Of a stretch of DNA of 64,000 bases, positions 56,401 to 64,000 are shown one piece after another. The notes beneath the pieces were generated by a model that ran no database searches, had not been told where the DNA came from, and saw only the letters and a program-made list of their open reading frames with translations. This stretch comes from Closterium sp. NIES-65. Taxonomy: Eukaryota; Streptophyta; Zygnematophyceae; Desmidiales; Closteriaceae. Made by a program: the position numbers and the translations under genes. Each line of letters begins with the position of its first letter. Positions within the stretch are counted from its first letter, which is position 1. The DNA lies in NCBI GenBank assembly GCA_948144175.1, contig CANXME010000532.1:1059001-1123000 (forward strand), written 5' to 3'.

Positions 56401-59400
56401 CAAAGAAGTGACTCTCAACGTGGTGTGGGCACATGAATCAGGGAGATTGTTGGCAGTCACAATAAGCTGGAGAGAGCTGACATGGCTGCTGGTGGTAGTG
56501 TACTTCCCTGCTCAAGCGACGACAAGGGGGGAGTTCTTCAGGGACAGTCTCACAGGTTTTATAAACTCATTACCGCAAACAGGGCACCTACTACTGACAG
56601 GAGACCTTAATGTGGTGGCAGATCCAATCATGGACAAGACTTCAAGGGGAGGATCAGAAACAGAGACTAAGAGAGTACTGGATATCTGCTCACGGTGGGA
56701 TTTAAGAGACAGCTTCAGGATACTTTACCCGTCAAAACTGGAATACACCTTCTTGGCGAGATCAACGATGACGAGCTCCCGCATTGACCGCGCACTGGTG
56801 TCGGCATCGATGCTGCCCTTGGTAGCAGACGCGTATCACATGGCTGCCCCGGGTGGAGTCACGGACCACTGGTTCGGAATAACCACGGTACTAACAGCTG
56901 CAACGGGTGATGAGTGTGGTCCGGGATTATGGAGGATGCACGCTGAACAAGCAAGAAGCACGGGGCTCGGAAAACAAGCTGCAAGGTCAGTCCTAAAAGG
57001 GAGGCAAGAGACTGCAAGCTGCTCTTACAACGCTACAAGCCAGCCTAAAGGCGCACGCCAGGGAGGAGCGGAAAAGAATTGGGAGAACGATTACACACCT
57101 GGAGGACAGGGTGGCTGCGCTACGACAGGAATTTATGGCTGACACCCGGCTTGTGGATAAGTACGAAGAGCTGGTGAAGTTCAAGGCACAACTGAAAGCA
57201 TACAGAGACAGCCAGAGGAAACGGAAGCAGACGATGGCGGGAGTGGGTGAAGAGTTAGAAGGAGAAATCGCGACAAAGGTCCTGATAGGGAGGATCAAGT
57301 CGAGAAGAACAAAAACTGTGATCAAGGAGGTCGTGTACGAAGGGCGAACCTTTGAGGGAGAAAGAGAGGTGCTGACGACGGCATCAGACTTCTTCTCCAA
57401 ACTATTTCGGGAAAAAGGACAGACTGCGGAGGCGGAAGAGTGGGCAATGGATCCTAGGAAAGTGCTGAACAAGGAAGGGGCGGAGCGACTGGCAGCTCCG
57501 TGGTCGGAAGGGGAGGTTATGAAGGCGATCAAGGAACTCCCAAGAGGCAAAGCGCCAGGAGCGGATGGGTTGCCGAAGGAATTTCTGGAAGATAATTGGG
57601 ACCTGCTGGGGGAGGTCGTGATGGACTTCATGCGGGAGTTTGAGGCAACCGCAACGATGCCGGAAAGTTTCTCGACCGCGGTGACGATCCTGCTTCACAA
57701 AAAAGGAGAGAAAACGGATCTGGGAAACTATCGTCCTATCACACTCCTGGGCGCGGTATACAAAGTCTTTGCGAAGCTGCTGGCGAACAGGATGAAAAAG
57801 GAGTTACCACAAGTCATCTCTGAAAATCAGTTTGGCTTCGTTCCGGGCAGGAGACTGGCGGACGCAGTAAAGGTCATAGCAGACACAGTGGACACGGCAA
57901 TACTGGGGAGGGAAGACTGGTACCTGCTACTCGTCGACTTTCAAAAAGCATACGATTCAGTGTCACGTACCTTCCTTTTCCGCACACTGGAGCGCATGGG
58001 CTTCCCGAAAGCCTTCGTGGAATGGACCAAAGGCCTTCATGATCACGCGTCAACACAGCTTCTGGTCAACGGGTGGCTGGGAGAAAAGGTAGCGGTGGAG
58101 TCGGGAGTACGTCAAGGTTGCCCACTCGCGCCTTATCTGTTCATCTGTGCAGCAGAACCGCTGAGTCAGGAAGCGAAAAGGAGAAAACTCGGCTTGCGGA
58201 AAAGAGGGAAAGGGGAACTGGCTTACCTGGGGTACGCCAACGACACGACGCTCATTCTTCAGGGGAAAGAGCAGCTTGGGAAGGCGAGTAAACTGCTGGA
58301 GGATTTTAGTGTAAGGTCGGGGCTGAAGGTCAACCAAGGAAAATCGACTGTGATGCCGTTAGGGAAGAACAGGATGCTCCCGCCTCACACTGACTCGAGC
58401 TTCTGCTGGGCGGAGAGGGGGAAACCGGAAAGGCTCTTAGGCATTTGGATCACATCGGATGGCAACGCGGAACCAATATGGGATAAAGCACTGGTCCGGG
58501 TCAACACAATACTCCGAAACTGGGAGAAGCTTCACTTATCCACGACGGCGAGGGTGACAGTCTTGAACGCATATGTGATGCCGGTGGTTCTCTTCCAAGC
58601 GCAGATATATCAGCCGCCAAAGCAGATTTGGAAGAAGATCTCGAAGCTGTGCCACAACTTTATCTCGAAAGGCTGTGCGGATGAAGAAAGACACTTCATC
58701 CTCTGGAGTGAGTTCCTGGCGCACCTGGAGAGAAAGGAGGGAGGACTTGGGGTGATCAGTCCAACGGACAGAGTCAACGGACAAGCGTTATGGAACCTGG
58801 GTGCAGCCCTGTTGGAGGAGAACCCAATGAAACAGTGGCTGATGGAGAGGGCGGCGAATATGCCGCTGGGCTGGGCAACTCTGCTGGCACACAAAGCCAT
58901 CCTGACAGAGTGGAAATGCGGCAGTGAACGCTGGAGGTCTCTGGTGCCGCTGATATGGGAGAAAAAACTGCCGAAGCTGGCGGAACCTGCGAACAGATGG
59001 GAGATGGAACAAGAACAGTTATGGCTCAGCAACTGGATTAAGTATAAAGGGGACAGCCCATTCGGAAGACAAAAGGGCTCAGAGTGCCTGAAAGGCCTGA
59101 AAGTGGGAGACTTACTTCAAGAGGAATACGACGGAGGATGGAAGGTGAAGGACCTCTGGACCCTGACCAAACAGACGGGTCGATCGTCCACTGCGAGGTG
59201 GGCACTCGCAGCGTGGAAGGCAGTACCGGAAACCTGGAAGCAGAAACTACTATCGAAGGTGTCGGCGGCGGAAATTACCAAGACTACCACACTGGTTAAG
59301 GTAGGGAGAGCGGAGACAGGGCATCAGAGCTACCTCCAAGTGGCGCTGACTGAGAAAGAGGAGCTGAGTTGCGAGAGGGTGGGAGTGAGTGATAAAGGAA

Positions 59401-62400
59401 GAATAATACATCTGGGTGCAGCAGCTCAGCCGCCGACGAGACTCAGCATGCTGACCCCGATGGTGACCAGCGGGGGCTATGTACTGGGGCAGGCGGGGGT
59501 CCCGCTAACACGACTACGGGCCTCTTTTCTATGTACTGAAGACAAGCCGACGGCGCAAAGGAAGCTGAGACACCTGCTCAAGAAGCCGTCACAACAACCT
59601 AAGCAGCAGAAGAAGTGGGAAGAGAGCTGGGGAGGGCCTATCAACTGGAAGAAAGCTATTGCAAAGAGGGACTCACTCGCAACCCCAGCCAAGGCAAGGG
59701 AGGTACTGCTGAGGCTGCACAGCCACAACCTGCAAGTGGACAGCAGGCTGGCCTTCTTTGGCTCGCGTGCATGCTGCCCGCACTGCAGTCAAGAGGAATC
59801 GGCCACACACTGCCTGCTGAGCTGCCCGGTCGTGAAGGGGATTAGTGGTGCACTGCAAGACTCACTCCGTCTGATAAACCCTTCAAGGGCGGTGGGAACA
59901 CTGGAGGAGCTGCTTTTTGCAGAGGACAGCACGGCCTCTGGTTTTCTGGAGTCCACACTTATCGCGATAACTTTTAGACACATCTGGCTAGAAAGGTGTG
60001 ATGCGGTCTTCAGGAAGGAAAGTTTTGAACCCAAGCGAGTAGCCCGGAAGATAGGGGCGAACTTCAGAAGACATGTGCGGATCTACAGTGAAGGAGCTGG
60101 GGGCAAAGGAGGGCAGAAGAGAAGTGGGGGTGGAGGTGGATGGACAAGACTGACAACTGGCGAGGCATCGGCCTTGAGTCGTATTTGCGATCAGGATGAA
60201 AAGCTGACGTGGAACAAGGCTTTCAGCTCGATATGGGAGAGACCCAGTGCCTTCTTCAAGCCGCCGTAGAGGGCTTACAGGGAGAACAGTATAGACCTAC
60301 AGTGGTAGACCTGCTTTCTCCCCCCCCCTCAGTTACGACTGTGGATGTAATGCATTGTATAGTGCGTTATACCCAAAAAAAAAAAAAAAAAAAAAAACAT
60401 TTCTTCTCGATTTCTCTCCCGCTTTTCACGTCTTAGCTTCCAACATCCGCCGTAGGCCGATTTCCACCGAAATCACTCTAGAATATCCCGCGCGCTCCAT
60501 TCCGCCGCCATTCTGCATTTCACCGTAGGTTCCGTGGCTGGGCGAACCAACCCTAACAGCTGCACTGGCGGTGGATGGTCACGGGCCGTCGGATGCTCGT
60601 CGCCGATCAACGGAAAAAATCAACGGCCCGTTAAATTACTCGTCCGTGAGCGGACACGTCAAGGCATAGCCGGAAGACGAAGAATCTGACAACACGTACT
60701 CGTCCAGTCAATTCCCCGTCCCTCGCCCATCAACTCTTTCTTTCCCTCCTTTTCAATTTCTCCCCTTGCCTTGCCCTATCCCTCTCCCTCCCCCTCTAAT
60801 ATTCTCTCCCTCCCGCCCTCTCCCGCTCTCTCTGCCTTTCTGCCTCTCTATCTCTGTCATCGCCTCTCGCCAGGCGACTTAGACCCGGTCTACATAGTCC
60901 GCCTTAAAGACCCACCCGTCGCCGCATATTCCGGCGGAATCGGCGGGTACCCGACCACCGCGCCCGCCACCACCGCCGCGAACGCGCTCGGAAACCTAGC
61001 GAAATCGGCGAAGAACGCCGCAAAGCAGTTTTGGAAAAGACGGGCGAAGCTGAACGTGCGCGCGCCGAGCGTGAAGGCGTTTGTGAAGTTTCTGAAGAAC
61101 CAGCAGAAGAAGATCGCGCAGGACGCGGGCGTCGCCGCTAACAAGCTCATCCACAGGTGCGGCACGCCCCTATGGCATGGTGAGACATGGTTCCATCCAC
61201 CCATCCACACATCACCCACATCCGCTCAGCCACACATGCAATTTCTTTCCCACCTTCCGTCACGCTCTCTATCTCTTTCTCCCTCCCTCTCTCTCTCTCC
61301 CCCTGTCAGCTACACGCACGTGGAGAACGGGTTCGCGGCGGTGCTCTCGCCGAAGCAGGTCCGCGGTCTACAGAACCACCCGGACGTGGCGGCCGTCACG
61401 CAGAGCGTGCGCCTGGCGCCCTCCACCACGCACTCCCCGCAGTTCCTGCGCCTTCCGCAGACTCTCTGGAAGTCCGCGGGCGGGGAGGCATCTGCGGGGG
61501 AGGACGTGGTGATCGGCGTGGTCGACACGGGGATCTGGCCCGAGCACGCGTCGTTCGCCAACACGGTGTGTGTGACGTCTGGCGCCACGTTGTGAGTGAG
61601 TCGAGTCCGGTGAAAGATGCGGCACAGGAGGAACGTGCTGACAGGGTCCGCTCATTTTGTAAACATGGTGATTCTGGCCTGGGAACTTGAGGTGTCGCAG
61701 TCTCCACGCGCGCTTACTGCTAGCTTTCCAACTTCATCACCCTTCACCCTTCACTCGTATTCCCTCGCGCTAAGCCAGTCTCTATCCCCGATGCGCACCC
61801 TGAAATTACCCCAAACCGCCCTCCCTCTCCCCGCTCCCGTGCATCCCCGTCCACGCAACCGCAACCAGGCCGCAAACCCGTACGGCGACCCTCCGAAGAC
61901 GTTCACGGGGGAGTGCGAGCCGACGCCCGACTTCCCCCGGACGAAGTGCAATGGCAAGCTGGTGGGCGCGCGCTATTTCAATGCCGCCTTCTACAAGCAA
62001 ACCAAGGGAAAGATTGACACCACCGAGGATTACTCGTCTGCCCGCGATTCGAACGGCCATGGCACGTGGTGCGCTAGGTACGTGCTTCGCTGCCCTGCTC
62101 CGTTCCCCACTCCCTTCACTCCATTCCCCGCCCTTCCCTTCGCCTTTCTACCTTTTCTTATCCCCTCCAACCTCTGTCTGCACCTTGCATCAATCAGTCC
62201 TGTCCATTTGTTTCCATCACATCCTTTCGTCCTTCCCCTAGTAACATAAGTTCGTCCACTTACCCTCAGATTCAGACCGCATCTGCCAAAGCCCATCCAT
62301 TTTCCTCCTCTACCCCATTCCTTCCCCTCCCCTCCTCTTCCCCTTCCCCTCTCCCCCCCCCCAGTGCGGCGGCGGGCAACAAGGGAGTGCTCCTAGACGG

Positions 62401-63714
62401 CGACTTCACGATAAGCGGCATGGCGCCGCGTGCGCGTCTGGCAGCATACAAGGTCTTTTGGCGGAACAGCGACGGCGACTCGTGGGCCAACTCCGCAGAC
62501 GTCAATGCAGCCATTGATTCCGCTGTGATGGACGGTGTGGATGTGATCAGCCTGTCGCTCGGAGGCGTGAACCCCACTGGAACTTACTTTGATGACATGG
62601 CATCCCTCAACGCACTCGCCGTATGTTGCAACCTTTCAACCTCACACGCCCACCTCTAACCTGCACGCTTTAAGCTGCAGTTGCCGAGCTGGCGAGTTCC
62701 AAGTTGCGTGCTGCAGGTTTCCTGTGTGCAGGATTTTTTCTGGCCGGTACTGGCAGGATAGAGTGGTTCAAAGGGTAGGGCATGGGCGTTAGGGAGTGGA
62801 AAAGAGGAACTGCGAGGTGTTGCAGATGTTCCGTGTCCTTCCCACAACCTCTCCCCTCTCCCCATCTCCCTTCCCCCTGGCCTGCCACCAGGCGGGCGTG
62901 GTGGTGGCATTTGCAGCGGGCAATGCGGGCAGTGTGCATCCGGCTAAGGGAGAGTACCGCCTGATTGACAACTTCGCACCGTGGTACCTCAACGTGGGAG
63001 CCAGGTAACACTCTCCCCTCTCCGCTCCCCCCTCTCCGCTTTTTGCTCTCCGTGGGAGCCAGGTACACTTTCTTTCTCCGCTCTTCCCTCTCTCCCATCT
63101 CCCCTCTCCCTTCATCCTTCTTCCATACTCCCTCCCCACCCACTTGAGCATCTGCAACCCAACCTGCCTCCCTCTCTCGTTCTTCTGTCGACCACTCAGC
63201 ACCATGAGAGAGCCACTACACACGACTAACACCCAACACCACTCACCTTCCTCTCTCCAAATTCCTAATCCCCCCTCCCCTCACCCCTCTCCGTCATCTC
63301 CCCTTTCCTCCTCTTTCCCCCACCCCACTTACCCCCTTCCCTCCCCCTTCACCCCCCCATCAGCACCATAAGCATCTACACAGACATGTTAGCCAATGCG
63401 GTAGTCTCCCCTGACAGTGGCAGCAGTGGTGCTGCTGGTGCTACTACTGGTGCTGGTGCTGGTGCTAGTGCTACTACTGGTGCTGGTGCTGGTGCTAGTG
63501 CTACTACTGGTGCTGGTGCTGGTGGTGCTGGTGCTGGTGCTAGTGCTACTACTGGTGCTGGTGCTAGTGCTGGTGCTGGTGCTGGTGCTGGTGGTGGCGC
63601 TGATGCTGCTGGTGCTGGTGCTGCTCATGGTGATCGTGTTCTTGATGGTGCTGGGCCCCTTGCTGATGGTGCCACCACCGAGTCAGTCTCTTCCAAGGAA
63701 ACCAAAGACATAAC
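50465..63714 (+). CDS. Plant-type subtilisin-like serine protease (S8), 5' part; 3' end beyond the right edge
   Basis: Exons: 50465-50573 (in-frame ATGs at 50465 and 50477), 60874-61156, 61310-61565, 61869-62077, 62365-62620, 62892-63004, 63364-63714. All are GT-AG with matching phases. Exon 1 is a signal peptide ([20 protein letters not shown]). Exons 2-3 carry the I9 propeptide ([12 protein letters not shown] ... [14 protein letters not shown]). Exon 3 has the catalytic Asp ([17 protein letters not shown]), exon 4 the catalytic His (SNGHGTWCA), exon 5 [15 protein letters not shown] and [12 protein letters not shown], and exon 6 the oxyanion-hole Asn ([11 protein letters not shown]). The residue three after the catalytic His is Trp, where the family usually has His (GHGTH). 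Exon 7 contains an Ala/Gly/Thr repeat. The catalytic Ser exon is not in the window. By family knowledge this is a secreted, self-processing endopeptidase. Intron 1 is 10.3 kb because of two nested retroelements. Confidence 0.9.
50693..51272 (-). repeat. Copia 2 3' LTR
   Basis: Intact 580-bp copy. It shows what the interrupted partner LTR looked like before the LINE inserted after 51116-equivalent. Confidence 0.95.
51273..51284 (-). promoter_or_regulatory. Copia 2 polypurine tract
   Basis: The minus strand reads ACAGGGGAGAT immediately before the 3' LTR. Confidence 0.65.
51345..53300 (-). CDS. Copia 2 gag-protease protein, intact 651-codon frame
   Basis: Starts 101 bp from the 5' LTR. It has a gag core (residues about 40-230: [51 protein letters not shown]), two CX2CX4HX4C knuckles ([14 protein letters not shown] and [14 protein letters not shown]), and an aspartic protease with an intact [11 protein letters not shown] active site and a flap-like region. 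An acidic tail ([20 protein letters not shown]) leads to a basic C-terminus ([14 protein letters not shown]), and the frame ends 72 bp before the 3' LTR. Integrase and reverse transcriptase are absent. An open frame in an element with diverged LTRs may suggest the protein is still useful for packaging, or simply chance. Confidence 0.92.
   Translation of the reverse strand: MGDEASSGSSLSLGDPQLKALLEALASGRLVAKPTIGLGEAQCFNGSNYNVWRNKFVRRAEEVDLLPYYRPDEETMEGVAPSTTDTKEKIAAFKKQSKQAFFQLCHSVADGIAMDLDQFAGELNSAQKAWEYLESTYMGTNDVNKKAIRKQQLVLSMEKGEKIITYINRAKSYNDDLRVMGAAETEKAMIDYIVDRLPKEWESDIGMFTYQPPESLMKLQEILQSLETVKEMRKKKAAAAANVFDEERPALVNATKAFGACYQCGKRGHKAINCYENPRSRNYKGKAMENEKGENAGAEWQQKQGFGGKCDYCGRYGHRAAECYSNPNSRSYKGPSQQKIVAGKANVAEAENEDVILGGAHLANVVRLPKDVRQTDGREKTAWFMDSGCTRHMTFRSDWMENVRESSERYILQGNSGKLAVTGEGDVVLQSPYGEVKLENVLLVEDLKVKLVSQSQLDDLGCKIFYGSGKVTVFGSDWEKYADGYFSDGFYEMNLGAMNDKDEIYENPESTEDDESEDSDDMAASVEAAVNQEEEIVIMEAAAVNSGDGDDVNTFAAAIDEVVNAKCVGVAVKGDIMVKGSKANATAKGQVLNEDERVEGYETREVLSVEMPRSSERIKKMFQGLDVKALNFKTRKQRFKVQELQGSVNPT
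53388..53400 (-). promoter_or_regulatory. Copia 2 primer-binding site, initiator tRNA-Met
   Basis: The minus strand reads CTGGTATCAGAGC directly beside the 5' LTR. Confidence 0.9.
53402..53825 (-). repeat. Copia 2 5' LTR, part adjoining the primer site
   Basis: Matches 50693-51116 and is cut at ACATTT by the LINE. Confidence 0.95.
54346..55864 (+). pseudogene. LINE ORF1 protein, frameshifted
   Basis: ATG at 54346 in a CACCATGGTG context. The first frame (to 55272) has a Lys/Gly-rich start, an acidic Ser/Glu/Asp region (residues about 80-140), then an ordered segment ([40 protein letters not shown]). That segment resembles the RNA-binding domains of plant LINE ORF1 proteins (inference). Coding character continues past the stop in other frames ([20 protein letters not shown]; then [14 protein letters not shown]) to a stop at 55862-55864, so at least two frameshifts are present. 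Confidence 0.7.
56171..57010 (+). pseudogene. LINE ORF2, apurinic-type endonuclease domain
   Basis: The ATG-led frame shows [12 protein letters not shown] (metal-binding acidic motif), [14 protein letters not shown] (catalytic Asp-Leu-Asn), SRIDRALVS and GVTDHW (catalytic His), the ordered motifs of LINE endonucleases. The frame is lost at about 56985-57015 and coding continues one frame away into the reverse transcriptase part. Confidence 0.88.
57010..60269 (+). pseudogene. LINE ORF2, reverse transcriptase and C-terminal zinc knuckle
   Basis: A helical linker ([20 protein letters not shown]) joins the endonuclease frame, then RT motifs follow: [65 protein letters not shown] and [15 protein letters not shown]. 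The catalytic loop reads YAND where LINEs have YADD, so a metal-binding Asp is Asn. Downstream is LNVNQGKS-like [13 protein letters not shown]. Near the C-terminus is a zinc knuckle, [18 protein letters not shown], of the type seen after plant LINE reverse transcriptases. Stop at 60267-60269. Confidence 0.93.
60374..60396 (+). other. LINE poly(A) tail
   Basis: 23 A's after GTGCGTTATACCC, ending directly at the downstream ACATTT duplication. Confidence 0.95.
60403..60558 (-). repeat. Copia 2 5' LTR, distal part beyond the LINE
   Basis: Matches 51117-51272 of the intact LTR and ends CCTAACA at the GCTGC duplication. Confidence 0.95.
60564..60873 (+). other. Right remnant of the original subtilase intron 1
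   Basis: 310 bp from the target-site duplication to the CCAG acceptor of exon 2, rich in CTCCCTC pyrimidine tracts. With 50574-50687 on the left, the intron would have been about 0.43 kb before the insertions, similar to the other introns of the gene. Confidence 0.75.
63420..63640 (+). repeat. GGTGCT/ACT trinucleotide-based repeat inside subtilase exon 7
   Basis: Imperfect repeats of GGTGCTGGTGCTAGTGCTAC encode runs of Gly, Ala, Ser and Thr ([20 protein letters not shown]). They follow [18 protein letters not shown], where other plant subtilases have the start of the protease-associated insert. The repeat keeps the frame. Confidence 0.88.
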
Positions 63715-64000
63715 GTACGGCCCCTCCCACTTTCCACTCCCCTCCCCCTTTTCACTCCCCTCCCCCTGTGCCCCTACTTATTTTCCTCATCCCCATTTCC
63801 CCTTGTTAACCCGATGTGCCATTCCCTCCCCATTCCCATACGGCCTTGCTCCCCCTCCTTCAACCCTTGTGCGTGGTCTTCCCTTTCTCGCCCCTGCTCC
63901 TACCGTCGTACCTTCTTAGAAAGCCTAGCCCAGTAACCCCCCTGCCAAATTCTCCTCCTCCTCATCTTACCTCTCTGCATTAATTTTCCACCATTTCCTC
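63715..64000 (+). other. Start of the next subtilase intron
   Basis: C/T-rich intron sequence after the ATAAC|GTACGG donor, running off the window. No exon seen. Confidence 0.6.

Larger units (their letters stand above)
53826..60396 (+). mobile_element. LINE (non-LTR retrotransposon), about full length, inserted in the Copia 2 5' LTR
   Basis: Flanked by the duplicated target ACATTT (53820-53825 and 60397-60402). It ends in a run of 23 A's, has a 5' untranslated region of about 0.5 kb, an ORF1 and an ORF2 with endonuclease, reverse transcriptase and a C-terminal zinc knuckle. Excising it and one ACATTT restores a 580-bp LTR that matches its partner. ORF1 and ORF2 carry frameshifts and ORF2 has an active-site substitution, so this copy is dead. 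Confidence 0.96.
50693..60558 (-). mobile_element. Copia element 2, gag-protease-only LTR retrotransposon in intron 1 of the subtilase gene
   Basis: LTRs are 50693-51272 (580 bp) and 53402-53825 plus 60403-60558 (424 + 156 = 580 bp, interrupted by a LINE). Ends read TCTTAGG...CCTAACA on the plus strand. The target-site duplication GCTGC is perfect (50688-50692 and 60559-60563). The interior is only 2.1 kb and encodes gag and protease but no integrase, reverse transcriptase or RNase H, so it must be mobilised in trans. By eye about 20 of 580 LTR positions differ. The coding strand is opposite to that of the host gene. Confidence 0.95.

Noticed and set aside
1-64000. tRNA, rRNA or other structured RNA genes
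   Set aside because: No cloverleaf-forming segment or recognisable rRNA core was seen on either strand. The only tRNA-like strings are the retroelement primer-binding sites.

Overview
The window is nuclear DNA of a plant-lineage eukaryote. Genes are split into many GT-AG exons with long pyrimidine-rich introns. Families present include a plant-style leucine-rich-repeat (LRR) protein, a plant-type subtilase with an I9 propeptide, Copia LTR retrotransposons primed by initiator tRNA-Met, and a LINE with a C-terminal zinc knuckle. Nothing bacterial or organellar was seen. A streptophyte alga or bryophyte is my best guess; I lean towards a charophyte alga such as Closterium, but this is inference from gene style only.

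Layout. (1) 1-13040, minus strand: one LRR gene. Exon 1 (12905-13040) encodes a signal peptide, exon 2 (6961-7159) the LRR N-terminal cap, then a run of 72-nt single-LRR exons reaches the left edge. Its 5.7-kb first intron holds a 181-bp satellite. (2) 13899-26361, minus: a nine-exon Plavaka-like (CMC/KDZ-related) transposase gene whose last intron is about 6.9 kb of a 41-bp minisatellite. (3) 26926-29961, plus: a divergently oriented Ulp1-type (C48) protease gene with a 51-bp minisatellite in its last intron. (4) 31894-37332, plus: a five-exon gene for an unrecognised acidic protein, with a 2-kb array of splice-acceptor-like repeats in one intron, followed by a 2.8-kb 26-bp array. (5) 41587-41935: a possible MITE. 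(6) 42222-48971: Copia element 1 (minus strand, 424-bp LTRs, AACCT target duplication), apparently inside an unidentified minus-strand gene. (7) 50465 to the right edge, plus: a subtilase gene. Its first intron contains Copia element 2 (50693-60558, gag-protease only, 580-bp LTRs, GCTGC target duplication), and one LTR of that element contains a 6.6-kb LINE (53826-60396, ACATTT target duplication).

The transposase, Ulp1 and acidic-protein genes may be the cargo of one large DNA transposon. CMC-type elements are known to carry Ulp1 proteases, but I found no terminal inverted repeats, so this stays a hypothesis. The retroelements carry lesions that are nearly all C-to-T or G-to-A, including both reverse-transcriptase active sites, as expected for methylated, silenced copies.

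Most very long uninterrupted reading frames in the window (up to about 2,380 codons) are artefacts of stop-free tandem arrays. The real genes are the multi-exon models above, assembled by hand from splice sites and codon phase.
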